From assembly GCF_029891575.1 (NCBI RefSeq), contig NZ_JARZHF010000004.1, positions 310,001 to 374,000 of the forward strand: a stretch of 64,000 nt of DNA. The letters are read 5' to 3'. Both the position numbers and the translations under genes were made by a program. The DNA is from Salipaludibacillus daqingensis. GTDB taxonomy: Bacteria > Bacillota > Bacilli > Bacillales > Salisediminibacteriaceae. Below, in pieces: positions 7,836 to 16,730 of this stretch. A model generated the notes under the pieces. The model was given only the letters and a program-made list of their open reading frames with translations, was not told where the DNA came from and did not search any database. Each line of letters starts with the position of its first letter. Position 1 is the stretch's first letter.

Positions 7836-9038
7836 TCAGTTGACAGGATTCATGTACTCCACTGCTGGAATCATCTGTTTTAACGTCATTCCCATTTCTA
7901 AACCAATAGCAATCGCCGCAAGGATGTGATACACATTTTGTTTACCACGCAATTTTGTTTTTAGACTCCCTGTTTCTCCAGAAGCAAGTGTAACTGTAAA
8001 CCATACTCCTTTGGAACGATAGTCTATTTCACTTGCTTGGATATCTAAATTATCACTGTCTATGCCATAATACACTTTTCGACATTGGTTTTTCACTTGA
8101 TAAGATTTGATATTCTCGTCATCTTTATTTAAAATCGCTACACCTTCTTTTTCTGGCAATGTTTCGACGATTTCATATTGTGTTTTCTCTATATTGTCTA
8201 GCGTTTGAAAGGTTTCCAAGTGTTGCTCATCTAAGCCTGCTAGGATTCCATATTGGTGGTCAAGGATTTCACATATTTCTTGAATATCTCCTTCTTGCTT
8301 TACATCTATTTCCGCAATAAAAATATTGTGGTAATGTTTCAATTTTTCATTGATTGTTCTCGCAACACCTAACCTCGTATGATAATTTTCTGGTGTTAGC
8401 AGCACGTTATATTTCGTTGACAAAATCGCATGCACGAAATGCTTGAGGTCCTTTTTATCATCACTTCCAGTAATCCCAACAATTTTCAAATCAGGAGAAG
8501 CTTTTATTAAACGTTTTGCATCGTTAACAATCCCTTCGCTGATTCTCTTTTCGATTGGACTATTTATTGAATTCGCTAGTCGAACCGTATAAAACGGTAA
8601 CACGGCAGTTCCGATTAACAAGAGGAAGACAAAAATAATGTTAGCAAACGCTCCTATAACAATCGCAGCTGAAGCAATCACCCCATACAAAATGTAGTTC
8701 GTTGCTAAAAGTCGCTGCACTTGTTGTGTATAAACAAGTTTTATATTTTCTGCAGGTTTGTTTTTCCACAATACGAAAAACGCTAACGCAAATACAACGA
8801 TCGCAGAAATTAATACAACAATCTCAGAAGGTGAAACGATCGCGAGAAGAAGAGGAATAAGATATAGTCCTTCCAATAAATGAAATGTATTAGGACGGTT
8901 TATACTCATCCATTTATCATACTGCTCATTTCGATACGAATGTAGCTGAAGCATATGCACACTTCGTTTCACCTTTATTGTAATCGGCAAAATCCATGTC
9001 GCAAGAAGAAGAATATAAAAAACGGTCAATAGAAACAT
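7836..9038 (-). CDS. Membrane-anchored MurF-like ligase, degenerate and truncated
   Basis: A protein of 400 residues with about four membrane segments (to about residue 150) followed by a Mur-ligase central domain that ends GKQNVYHILAAIAIGLEMG. Full members of this family continue after PVEHRL into a ligase C-terminal domain. Here the frame stops right after MNPVN, and the ATP loop reads GITGSDDKKDLKHF where GITGSxGKTSTKHF is usual, so the Gly and Thr that hold phosphate are lost. A neighbouring frame just past the stop still encodes LTIKRGRD, a plausible remnant. The ATG at 9038 has AAGGAG upstream. It is probably inactive as a ligase, either a decaying gene or a pseudoenzyme. Confidence 0.7.
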   Translation of the reverse strand: MFLLTVFYILLLATWILPITIKVKRSVHMLQLHSYRNEQYDKWMSINRPNTFHLLEGLYLIPLLLAIVSPSEIVVLISAIVVFALAFFVLWKNKPAENIKLVYTQQVQRLLATNYILYGVIASAAIVIGAFANIIFVFLLLIGTAVLPFYTVRLANSINSPIEKRISEGIVNDAKRLIKASPDLKIVGITGSDDKKDLKHFVHAILSTKYNVLLTPENYHTRLGVARTINEKLKHYHNIFIAEIDVKQEGDIQEICEILDHQYGILAGLDEQHLETFQTLDNIEKTQYEIVETLPEKEGVAILNKDDENIKSYQVKNQCRKVYYGIDSDNLDIQASEIDYRSKGVWFTVTLASGETGSLKTKLRGKQNVYHILAAIAIGLEMGMTLKQMIPAVEYMNPVN

Positions 9039-9121
9039 AGTTAGTGGCTCCTTCCTATTCGTGAGGTAAACGCTCGTCTTTGCAGGTTCTAAGGTCATTT
9101 ATCTATTCGATTTCATCAAAT

Positions 9122-9160
9122 AAGGTGTCAGAAGCGGTTCACTTAACCGTCTGACACCTT
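9122..9160. terminator. Long hairpin ending the fic transcript
   Basis: AAGGTGTCAG pairs with CTGACACCTT and the inner GCGGTT with AACCG, giving a stem of about 15 bp. T runs are weak, so it may also be a dispersed palindromic repeat; copies of this GGTGTCAG-type sequence elsewhere in the genome would show that. Confidence 0.65.
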
Positions 9161-9166
9161 ATCTTA

Positions 9167-9748
9167 TCATTCTATCAATTCATACATTACTTTTTTCAGT
9201 GGTCCTAGTCGAGTCGTTGAAGCGATCGACGCTTTTAAAATCTTCTCTTTGTCAACTCTTGACCAGTCAATGTTATAACCTTGTTCTAATGCTATTAAAC
9301 GTATCATTTCACGGCACGACCTTCCATTGCCATCACGGAAAGGATGAAGGACATTTATTTCCGCCAAATAAAATGCGAGTAAATCAGCAAAATCTTCTTT
9401 ACTCGAAACATTCCACGACTCTGCTTGCAGACGTTGAAAAAGATTTAGCCCGCTCTCTTCAAGGTGAAGAGCTGGAGCAAAAGAAAAACCACCTTTAGAA
9501 ATATTCTCCGTTCTTAGTTTTCCGGCGAACGGATATATATCTTGAAAGATATAGTAGTGAATATGTTTTAAATGTTCAAAACTAAAATTGCCTTTTACGG
9601 GCTGAATTTGTAATTCAGAAAGTCTCTGTGACGTTAATATGGCATCTAATTGAAGAAGACGATCTTCTTCTCGTATATCAAAGTGATTAATTAAAACACC
9701 TGTCCCATCATAGCAATACGTTGACTTCCCTGATCCATACCTACTCAT
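9167..9748 (-). CDS. Fic-family AMPylating toxin
   Basis: A protein of 193 residues from the Fic family, which transfers AMP (or a related group) onto target proteins. The signature HPFRDGNGR is intact at residues 135-143, including the catalytic His and the Asp/Gly/Arg that hold ATP. The start YGSGKSTYCYDGTGVLIN resembles VbhT-type toxins, and IYPFAGKLRTENISKGG is the flap region. The ATG at 9748 overlaps the antitoxin stop by 8 bases, the usual arrangement; a longer start at 9775 would overlap much more. There is no inhibitory motif inside the protein, so inhibition should come from the upstream small gene. Confidence 0.88.
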   Translation of the reverse strand: MSRYGSGKSTYCYDGTGVLINHFDIREEDRLLQLDAILTSQRLSELQIQPVKGNFSFEHLKHIHYYIFQDIYPFAGKLRTENISKGGFSFAPALHLEESGLNLFQRLQAESWNVSSKEDFADLLAFYLAEINVLHPFRDGNGRSCREMIRLIALEQGYNIDWSRVDKEKILKASIASTTRLGPLKKVMYELIE

Positions 9749-9914
9749 TTGCAGATAGTTCCAAGGCTTTTTCAATAAAAACTTTGTGGCTAATCCTACC
9801 TAAAAGCTGGTCTTTAACCAATTGCTCTTGTTTCGAGTTCAATGAAAGACCTTCTACTGCTAGTGAGCCTTTTGCAGATTTCAGTGCCTTTTCAACTTGA
9901 TCTATTGTTCTCAC
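9741..9914 (-). CDS. VbhA-like antitoxin for the Fic toxin
   Basis: A 57-codon gene with a GTG start, upstream of and overlapping fic. It reads VRTIDQVEKALKSAKGSLAV and then EGL; S17-x-x-x-E21-G22 is the inhibitory helix motif of class I Fic antitoxins, whose Glu blocks ATP in the toxin site. The C-terminal ISHKVFIEKALELSANE is helical. An AAAGGTG site lies about 11 bases before GTG, and an in-frame TAA three codons upstream excludes a longer form. The motif plus its position makes this a confident toxin-antitoxin pair. Confidence 0.85.
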   Translation of the reverse strand: MRTIDQVEKALKSAKGSLAVEGLSLNSKQEQLVKDQLLGRISHKVFIEKALELSANE

Positions 9915-9977
9915 AGAAGATTACACACCTTTCTTTCTTTTACGCTATACTTCATTATACTCTATTTTTTTCGTGAA

Positions 9978-10331
9978 TTAAAATGACGTTTGCTTCTTTT
10001 TAGCATAAACATGATGAGCTACCGCGTTCGCTAAGTATAAAATTGCAAGCACACCAAAAAATGCATTCCAACCAACGACATAGTAAAAGCTATAATCTCT
10101 TAAGTTAGGAAAATTCAAGTGTGCTGGATCTGTCCAAGTGGATAAGAAAAAATGATAGATTGCAACGGCAACTAAAAACGTAAATATGACTTGAAAAGTA
10201 ATGTAAAATGTTGATTTAATTTTCGTCATTTGAATTCTATCAACTAATACATAAAACAAGTAACCAACACTTATGAAGTTAAACATCATAAAAACAACGA
10301 GAAGAATCACTAAAGTAGCTTCATTTATCAT
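9978..10331 (-). CDS. Small four-segment membrane protein of unknown function
   Basis: A protein of 117 residues with about three to four membrane segments, for example VILLVVFMMFNFISVGYLF and FFGVLAILYLANAVAHHVY, and a basic C-terminal tail KKKQ. An AGAGGTG site precedes the ATG. I do not recognise a family. It lies alone between the fic operon and divergent degV. Confidence 0.7.
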   Translation of the reverse strand: MINEATLVILLVVFMMFNFISVGYLFYVLVDRIQMTKIKSTFYITFQVIFTFLVAVAIYHFFLSTWTDPAHLNFPNLRDYSFYYVVGWNAFFGVLAILYLANAVAHHVYAKKKQTSF

Positions 10332-10550
10332 ACAAACACCTCTTTATATTTTTATAAAAGATACTTATTCTTTTAATCTTATGTAGAAAAGGGTAAAGAT
10401 TGAAAAGTCCAATCAAGTTTTAAGCTCACTTCTTCCATTATATAGGAATTTCTCGGTAAAAGCGATTTATAATAATAAAAATATTAAAACAACAGAGGGC
10501 TATTTTTACATAGTTTAGTAATCTCCATTTTTAGTACCTGAAATTAATAC

Positions 10551-10579
10551 TTGGTATAAAAGGAAGAAGCTTGTATAAT
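10551..10579 (+). promoter_or_regulatory. Sigma-A promoter of degV
   Basis: TTGGTA (10551-10556) and TATAAT (10574-10579) are separated by 17 bases, 39 bases before the degV start. Confidence 0.7.
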
Positions 10580-10617
10580 AAAACTACTAGACGTATCACA
10601 GAAAGTGAGATGAGCAC

Positions 10618-11475
10618 ATGACAAAGAAACGAGTTGCATGGGTTACAGATAGCACCGCATTTTTAACAAAGGAGCTTTTGGATCATCCGGACGTTTACGT
10701 TCTTCCTCTTGCAATCATATTTGATGGAGAAGCTTTTGACGATGGTATTGACTTAACGACAGATGAACTATATAAGCGGATCCGATCTAACAAAGAAGTA
10801 CCCAAAACATCTCAACCTTCTGCAGGTAGATTTGCCGAATTATACGAAAAATTAAAGGAAGATTATGATTCCGCAGTTGCCATTCATATTTCCAGTAAGT
10901 TGAGCGGTACACTTGATAGTTCAGCCGCCGGAAAAGAAATGTCTGGCTTTGATGTAGAATTAGTGGACTCCTACTCTATGTCTTATGCAATCACAACATT
11001 AATGGAAAAAGGAATGGCTTTAGCTGAACAAGGAAAAACAGCGAAAGAAATTCAACAACACCTGCAACCTGCTGCTAAGCGATCTGAAAGCTACATTTTA
11101 CTTGGAAGCTTAGAACAATTCTATAAAGGTGGCCGAATGTCTGGTACCCAATATTTACTTGGTAACTTATTGCAAATTAAACCGATTATCCGTATTACAC
11201 CCGAAGGCGAATTTGATTTATTTCAAAAAGTACGCTCTGAAAAGAAAGCGGTTAAACGTATGTTAGAACTACTAGAAACATCAATGAACAAATACCGTAT
11301 AGATCAAGTCCAAATTATGCACGGAAATGTCATTGATAAAGCTCATGAACTTCGTCAATTAGTCCGTGAGAAATATCCTGATTTAGATATCTTCGTCGGT
11401 GAAATAAGTTCTTCCATAGCTGTTCATGCTGGTGAAGGCACAGTTGCTATGATTTGGCATAACAACGACAAGTAA
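10618..11475 (+). CDS. DegV-family fatty-acid-binding protein
   Basis: A cytoplasmic protein of 285 residues, the normal DegV length. It starts with the family strand VAWVTDSTAFL and has PKTSQPSAGRFAELY, HISSKLSGT and the C-terminal GEISSSIAVHAGEGTVAM. DegV proteins bind a fatty acid; FakB-type members present it to the kinase FakA for phosphorylation. No FakA lies nearby, as is common. It has its own promoter and terminator, so it is monocistronic. Which of the several paralogues of a Bacillus this is cannot be told. Confidence 0.92.
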   Translation: MTKKRVAWVTDSTAFLTKELLDHPDVYVLPLAIIFDGEAFDDGIDLTTDELYKRIRSNKEVPKTSQPSAGRFAELYEKLKEDYDSAVAIHISSKLSGTLDSSAAGKEMSGFDVELVDSYSMSYAITTLMEKGMALAEQGKTAKEIQQHLQPAAKRSESYILLGSLEQFYKGGRMSGTQYLLGNLLQIKPIIRITPEGEFDLFQKVRSEKKAVKRMLELLETSMNKYRIDQVQIMHGNVIDKAHELRQLVREKYPDLDIFVGEISSSIAVHAGEGTVAMIWHNNDK

Positions 11476-11497
11476 CGAACATTTTAAATTTCGTTTC

Positions 11498-11543
11498 AAA
11501 GAGAGTATTCTTTTCCTTTAAAGGAGAGGTACTCTCTTTTTTA
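11498..11543 (+). terminator. Intrinsic terminator of degV
   Basis: AAAGAGAGTA pairs with TACTCTCTTT, extended by the inner CTTT/AAAG, and is followed by TTTTT. Confidence 0.85.
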
Positions 11544-11665
11544 GTTTTAGACTGTTTGCTAGCGACATGTTATCTTTGAGTAGATGCTGTAACGTCCTTT
11601 TCGTCATAGCAAATCTTTAAAACAACAAACCCTTATTCTCTGTTACAAAGGAGGTGGCAATTGTT

Positions 11666-12586
11666 TTGCCTACACGTCTTGCATATTTCATGGTCATGTT
11701 AGGTGCTGCCCTTTGGGGAATCACTGGCCTATTTGTTCAAAATTTATATACATATGGTTTTACACCATGGGAAGTGGTTGGCATACGTTTGATTTTTTCA
11801 ACAGTCCTTCTGTTCCTCTTCTTATTTGTCCTTAAGCGGTCTCTTTTGAAGATCCAGTTAAAAGACATCCCTTTTTTCATTGGAACAGGAGTCATTAGTA
11901 TTGCATTTTTTAATTATTTTTTCTTCACCGTCATGGAAGAAGCCACGTTATCACTTTCTGTTGTCCTTCTTTATACAGGACCAGTTTTTGTGACAATCAT
12001 CTCTAGATTTACGTTCGGTGAGCCTTTCGCTAAATATAAAATGATTGCCCTTTTCTTGATGCTTATTGGTTGTAGCCTGACAGTAGGTTTTCTTCCAATG
12101 GGGCAACTTTCCGTTGAATTAAAAACAGTATTGTTTGGAATTGCTTCCGGATTTTTTTATGCGTTATACAGTATTTTTGGTAAATACGTAAGCAGTCGTT
12201 ATCATACGTTAACTATTACCGCTTACTCGATGTTTTTTGGCGCCTTGTTTTTGTTTCCAACAAGTCAGTTATGGCAAAAAGCAACGTTATTTTCTAGCAG
12301 CGGAGTAATTATTAATGGTCTTGGCTTAGCATTATTTGCAACGGTTCTTGCATATGCTTGCTATACATATGGACTAACGTATGTTGAATCAAGTCGAGCG
12401 GCAATTCTTTCAACCATTGAACCTGTTGTAGCCATCATTATTGGTGTTGCGATATTTTCTGATTCCCTCTCTATATGGCAAAGTTTTGGAATCGTCTTTG
12501 TGTTGCTATCGGTCTTACTTACTGTGAAAAAAAAGAAAGCAATAAACGTTGACTATGCGGAGCCACTTCATAAAGAAAATGGTTAA
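11666..12586 (+). CDS. EamA/DMT-superfamily transporter
   Basis: An integral membrane protein of 306 residues with ten predicted segments in two EamA repeats: GAALWGITGLFVQNLY begins the first and YALYSIFGKYV the second. The family exports or imports small metabolites, often amino acids or drugs; the substrate is unknown. TTG at 11666 is taken as start because AAAGGAGG (11647-11654) lies about 11 bases before it, while the in-frame GTG at 11654 is part of that ribosome site. The tail is lysine-rich. Confidence 0.85.
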   Translation: MPTRLAYFMVMLGAALWGITGLFVQNLYTYGFTPWEVVGIRLIFSTVLLFLFLFVLKRSLLKIQLKDIPFFIGTGVISIAFFNYFFFTVMEEATLSLSVVLLYTGPVFVTIISRFTFGEPFAKYKMIALFLMLIGCSLTVGFLPMGQLSVELKTVLFGIASGFFYALYSIFGKYVSSRYHTLTITAYSMFFGALFLFPTSQLWQKATLFSSSGVIINGLGLALFATVLAYACYTYGLTYVESSRAAILSTIEPVVAIIIGVAIFSDSLSIWQSFGIVFVLLSVLLTVKKKKAINVDYAEPLHKENG

Positions 12587-12668
12587 GTTCAAGTTGTGAG
12601 GGGGATTGGATTGAATCGGAAATCATACTAAAAAACATACTTATATCGCAAGAAATTGAAACTCGTCA

Positions 12669-12850
12669 TCATCTGGGTCACTAGCTGCATCCTCTTGTGA
12701 CCGTCTTTGCTTTTTTTTATCTCTCATGGGTCACTAGTTGCCTCCTCTACTGACCCTTCTTTGCTTTTTTCTTCTCTCATTGGTCACTAGTTGCCTCCTC
12801 TACTGACCCTTCTTTGCCTAAATTATCTCCATTGGTAACTAATCGCCCTT
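12669..12850. repeat. 53-bp tandem repeat, about 3.4 copies, each a hairpin
   Basis: The block GGTCACTAG...TGACC...CTTTGC recurs with starts at 12676, 12729 and 12782 (53-base period) and a decayed fourth at 12834. In each good copy GGTCA pairs with TGACC around a loop holding the conserved CCTC. It fills the convergent spacer between the EamA gene and the aldehyde dehydrogenase. No ORF is apparent. Confidence 0.8.
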
Positions 12851-12867
12851 CCTCAAATGCACGCACC

Positions 12868-12902
12868 AAAAAAACGACTGAACATGTACGTCCAGTCGTT
12901 TT
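12868..12902 (-). terminator. Terminator of the dehydrogenase/hydrolase operon
   Basis: AAAACGACTG pairs with CAGTCGTTTT; on the minus strand the hairpin ends in seven T residues. It closes the operon ending with the aldehyde dehydrogenase. Confidence 0.85.
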
Positions 12903-12922
12903 ACTCCATATGATTCAAGCTC

Positions 12923-14374
12923 TTATGCTCCCCACATATTTGTTATTTTAAAACAAACAACTTTTGGCTCCGTCATTTCATTCATTGCGTGACGAACGCC
13001 TTCTCTTCCCAAGCCCGATCCTTTTACGCCACCGAAAGGCATTTCATCAATACGATAATCACTGCTATCGTTCACCATCACCCCACCAACATGAAGATGT
13101 TGAATGGCATAAAATGCGTGGTCTAGATTTTTCGTGAAGATGCCTGCTTGCAGCCCGTAGTTCACATCATTCGAAAACTTGACCGCTTCTTGTAATCCTT
13201 TCACGGGTTCAATGATGACAACAGGTCCAAAAATCTCTTCTTTATAAATTGTCGATGAATGAGATACATTCGTTAATACAGTCGGTTCAAAAAGCGCACC
13301 ATCCCGTATTCCTCCGGCTTCGATGACTGCTCCTTCATACACAGCTTCTTGAACCCATGCTTCCACACGCTCCGCTTCTTTTTGATTAATCATCGGCCCC
13401 ATATCGGTCCATTCCGACATTTTATCGCCAATCTGCAATTCTTTTGTTCTTTCTACGAAAGACCGAACAAAGTCATCATAGACGGGTGATTCAACGAAAA
13501 TCCGCTGAACACCTAAACAGTTTTGACCAGCGGCAGCAAATGCTCCTGATACAGATGCTTTTACTGCTTCGGATAAACAAGCGTCTTTTAAAACAATGAC
13601 TGGTGAATTGGAACCTAATTCCATACTAATTCTCTTTAATCCAGCTTGATGAGCAATTTTTTCCCCTGCATTTAATCCCCCAGTAAATGAGATCATTTTA
13701 ACCGCATCGCTTGTCACTAAAGGTTCGCCAATTTCCCGACCTGCACCTGTTACGACAGATAGAAACCCTTTGGGAACTCCAGCATGAATGAATGCTTTTG
13801 CTAACAATAAGGCACTTAACGGTGTCATAGATGCTGGCTTTACTATCACTGGATTCCCAGCAGCAAGCGCTGGACCGACTTTATGAGCTACTAAATTTAA
13901 CGGGTCATTGAAAGGAGTAATTGCACCTATCACACCTATTGGAAAACGATACTCATATCCAGTTCGATTTTCACTTCCTTCTCTTTGATCAAAATTTATC
14001 GTCTCACCTTTAAGCCTTCTCGCTTCTTCTGCACTTATGCGAATCGTTTGAACAGCCCGCTTCACTTCACCACGAGCTTCAGTAATAGTCTTACTTCCCT
14101 CTAAAGCAATCGTTTCAGCATAAATATCGTGATGATCTTCCATATAATCTGCTGCGCGATTCAATACTGAAATTCTTTCATGCGTTGGCCATGATGATAA
14201 ATGATGAAACGCTGCTTCAGCCTGATTAATCGCATCGATCATATCTTCTGCTGATGCTGCTGGAACATTTGCAATGACTTGATCATTTTGTGGATTTGTC
14301 ACTTGAAAAGACTTTCTTCCGTATTTCCAATCTCCTGCAATTAGCATTTTCTCTGTGCGCACTTTCGTTTGCAT
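12923..14374 (-). CDS. NAD(P)-dependent aldehyde dehydrogenase
   Basis: A protein of 483 residues with all the usual aldehyde dehydrogenase features: AITPFNDPLN, the FTGG cofactor loop, the general base in ISMELGSNSP and the catalytic Cys in AAGQNCLGVQR. It is the last gene of a minus-strand group with homoserine dehydrogenase (19 bases upstream), a gamma-family PLP enzyme and ectoine hydrolase. In ectoine breakdown a dehydrogenase of this superfamily (DoeC) oxidises aspartate semialdehyde to aspartate, so that is a reasonable inferred role. The sequence alone does not fix the substrate. Confidence 0.87.
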   Translation of the reverse strand: MQTKVRTEKMLIAGDWKYGRKSFQVTNPQNDQVIANVPAASAEDMIDAINQAEAAFHHLSSWPTHERISVLNRAADYMEDHHDIYAETIALEGSKTITEARGEVKRAVQTIRISAEEARRLKGETINFDQREGSENRTGYEYRFPIGVIGAITPFNDPLNLVAHKVGPALAAGNPVIVKPASMTPLSALLLAKAFIHAGVPKGFLSVVTGAGREIGEPLVTSDAVKMISFTGGLNAGEKIAHQAGLKRISMELGSNSPVIVLKDACLSEAVKASVSGAFAAAGQNCLGVQRIFVESPVYDDFVRSFVERTKELQIGDKMSEWTDMGPMINQKEAERVEAWVQEAVYEGAVIEAGGIRDGALFEPTVLTNVSHSSTIYKEEIFGPVVIIEPVKGLQEAVKFSNDVNYGLQAGIFTKNLDHAFYAIQHLHVGGVMVNDSSDYRIDEMPFGGVKGSGLGREGVRHAMNEMTEPKVVCFKITNMWGA

Positions 14375-14393
14375 CTGTGATGCACCACCTTTC

Positions 14394-15440
14394 TTATTGT
14401 TTCATTAGCACCCTCTCTTTTTGGTAGTGAATCAAATCTATCAACAAAGAATAACCTGTTTCGATTAAACCGGCTCCAGCACCTGTTAACATAATTGGTC
14501 CTGCAAGATCACATTCATAAACGATTGCATTCGTTGCCCCTGAAATTGTCGCTAACGGATCATCTTTATGAAGCAATTCTGGTTTAACAGACGCTTTCAC
14601 ACTTTCCCCTTCTCTTGTCATTCTTGCAACTAAACGCCAACGTTGATTATTTTCAATGGCGTTATTTAGATCTTCTAATGTTAATGAGGTGATCCCTTCA
14701 CACGTCACATCTTCCGCCCGAACAGGAGAATCCATCACAACATTCGATAAAATAACTGCCTTATATCTAGCATCATATCCTTCTACATCGCTCGTAGGAT
14801 CTGCTTCAGCATAGCCTTTACTTTGAGCTAACGTTAGGGCATCTTGATAACTCAATCCTTTTTCCATCTCCGTCAGCATAAAGTTTGTTGTCCCGTTTAA
14901 TATCCCTTTTATTTCAGAAATTTCATTGCCCGCTAAGGTCGTAAAGGGAAGGCGTAGGGCAGGTGTACCGCTCATGACAGTTCCTTCAAATCCCCAGTAA
15001 ACACCGTGTTCTTTTGCCAACTTCGATAGTTCTTGATAAGCAATGGCAACAGGTCCTTTATTTGTTGTCACAACACTTTTATTATTTTCAAATGCCGCTT
15101 TACAATGATCAATTGCCGGCTGACCTGTTTGAACGTTTGTAAACGTCACTTCGATAATCATATCTGCATTCGAATCTTTGATTGTTTTTAAACTATCCCA
15201 TCCTTTAATTGCTGTACCATTGTCAGGATAATGATCAAGATGATTGTGTTCAGCTATCGTTTCAAGTAGCAGATCTTCATCTAGTCCATTCGGGTCATAA
15301 ACGGATCCTTTCATCACATCAGAAACGGCAACAACTGTTGTATCCATGTCATATTTATCATGTAAGCTCTGTCGTCGATCACGAAGTAACTTCACTAACG
15401 CCTGCCCAACACCACCAAAACCAATAAATGCTATTTTCAT
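14394..15440 (-). CDS. Homoserine dehydrogenase without ACT domain
   Basis: A protein of 348 residues. It has an N-terminal Rossmann fold (FIGFGGVGQALV near residue 5), the NKGPVA motif, and the catalytic region ILNGTTNFML with DPTSDVEGYDARYKAVIL, whose Asp and Lys match the family's active site. It interconverts aspartate semialdehyde and homoserine. Biosynthetic Bacillus Hom proteins are longer, with a C-terminal ACT domain for threonine feedback; this one lacks it, as expected of a catabolic or unregulated enzyme. A GGAGGTGAG site precedes the ATG. Its setting beside an ectoine hydrolase suggests it works on aspartate semialdehyde from ectoine. Confidence 0.88.
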   Translation of the reverse strand: MKIAFIGFGGVGQALVKLLRDRRQSLHDKYDMDTTVVAVSDVMKGSVYDPNGLDEDLLLETIAEHNHLDHYPDNGTAIKGWDSLKTIKDSNADMIIEVTFTNVQTGQPAIDHCKAAFENNKSVVTTNKGPVAIAYQELSKLAKEHGVYWGFEGTVMSGTPALRLPFTTLAGNEISEIKGILNGTTNFMLTEMEKGLSYQDALTLAQSKGYAEADPTSDVEGYDARYKAVILSNVVMDSPVRAEDVTCEGITSLTLEDLNNAIENNQRWRLVARMTREGESVKASVKPELLHKDDPLATISGATNAIVYECDLAGPIMLTGAGAGLIETGYSLLIDLIHYQKERVLMKQ

Positions 15441-15496
15441 ATGTTCGACTCACCTCCGAGTTAGGAAACTGACCTTTCTTCCTTCCAGACAGATCG

Positions 15497-16696
15497 CTAC
15501 TTCCCTACAAATAAATGTTCTGGAAGGGCTTGAAACGCCTGATCTAAATCACCTAGAAGATCCTCTATATCTTCTATGCCCGCTGAATAACGAATGAGTC
15601 CTTCTGGAATACCCATTGCAGCTCGTTCTTCCGGAGTGCATTCTACGTGACTTGTTGTTCGTGATGGTCCAACGATCGTTTCCACTGCTCCAAGATTTGC
15701 CGCCCTATTGGCAAATTTTAGTTTAGGTAACAAGTGCCTGACCGTATCGACTCCACCTTTCACAGAAAAACTTAACATTCCTCCAAAACCACTCATTTGT
15801 TTTTTTGCAATGTCATGACCAGGATGCTCAGGGAGTCCTGGATAAAATACTGATTCTATACCGTCAATCGTTTTTAAATGCTCGGCAACTTTCATTGCAT
15901 TTTCGTTTTGCTTATCAACTCGTAGCTTCAACGTTTTCATTCCTCGTAAAAGTAAATAAGCAGACATCGGATCCATCGTTGCACCATTTATTTCTCGATA
16001 ATGATACACTTTCTCGACAAGTTCTTTCGATCCACATAGGGATCCTCCTAGCGCATCCGCATGCCCTCCTAGAAACTTTGTTGCACTATGAATCACTAAA
16101 TCCACACCATAATCTAATGGATTTTGATTCACTGGAGTAGCAAATGTATTATCAACAACAACTATCGCACCAGCAGATTTCCCTGCTTTTACCATTCGCT
16201 CAATGTCGGTGATTTTGACCGTTGGATTCGTTGGTGTTTCTAGATATAAGACTTGGCACCCTTTAGCAATTTCTGCTTCAATGGCTTCATGATTCCCCGT
16301 TTCACAAAGAACGACGTCGATGTTTTGCTTAGGTAAAAACTCCGTGAAAATCTTATTCGTTCCCCCATACGTATCTTTGATGGAAACAACTCTATCTCCA
16401 GGGAAAAGGAATGTTCCTAATGTGTTACTAATTGCTGCCATCCCTGTTGAGAAACTCGTCGCTGCTTCTGCTCCTTCAAGAATACGAATCTTATTTTCAA
16501 ACGCCTGCACGGTTGGATTCGTGTTTCTCCCATAAATATGCCCTTCTTTATTTCCGATCGCCACTTCATACCATTCATCCATGTCATCATATCCATATGA
16601 CACGCTATGAACGACAGGTACTTGTGTCGCTCCAAATGCTAAATAATCACTTTCTCCTGCCCAAATTGCTTTTGTAGACATTCTTGGTTCTTTCAT
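15497..16696 (-). CDS. Cys/Met-metabolism PLP enzyme (cystathionine gamma-synthase/methionine gamma-lyase-like)
   Basis: A protein of 399 residues from the fold-type I gamma family. Visible motifs are HIYGRNTNPTVQAFENKI, the phosphate-binding SFSTGMAAISNTLG, YLETPTNPTV, VVDNTFATP and the PLP lysine in HSATKFLGGHADALGG. The family does gamma-elimination or gamma-replacement on homoserine esters, cystathionine or methionine. Clustering with homoserine dehydrogenase and ectoine hydrolase, away from any sulfur-assimilation gene, suggests a catabolic role at the gamma carbon of a C4 amino acid; this is inference. A GGGGAGG site precedes the ATG. Confidence 0.87.
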   Translation of the reverse strand: MKEPRMSTKAIWAGESDYLAFGATQVPVVHSVSYGYDDMDEWYEVAIGNKEGHIYGRNTNPTVQAFENKIRILEGAEAATSFSTGMAAISNTLGTFLFPGDRVVSIKDTYGGTNKIFTEFLPKQNIDVVLCETGNHEAIEAEIAKGCQVLYLETPTNPTVKITDIERMVKAGKSAGAIVVVDNTFATPVNQNPLDYGVDLVIHSATKFLGGHADALGGSLCGSKELVEKVYHYREINGATMDPMSAYLLLRGMKTLKLRVDKQNENAMKVAEHLKTIDGIESVFYPGLPEHPGHDIAKKQMSGFGGMLSFSVKGGVDTVRHLLPKLKFANRAANLGAVETIVGPSRTTSHVECTPEERAAMGIPEGLIRYSAGIEDIEDLLGDLDQAFQALPEHLFVGK

Positions 16697-16730
16697 GTTT
16701 AACGCCTCCCCATATATTCTTTATTCATTC

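Noticed and set aside
12669-12850. CRISPR array
   Set aside because: The period is 53 bases with similarity across the entire unit, so there are no unique spacers; no cas genes are nearby.
14394-16696. Methionine/threonine biosynthesis operon
   Set aside because: Homoserine dehydrogenase lacks the ACT domain, no thrB/thrC/metA is adjacent, and the genes sit with an ectoine hydrolase and PucR regulator.
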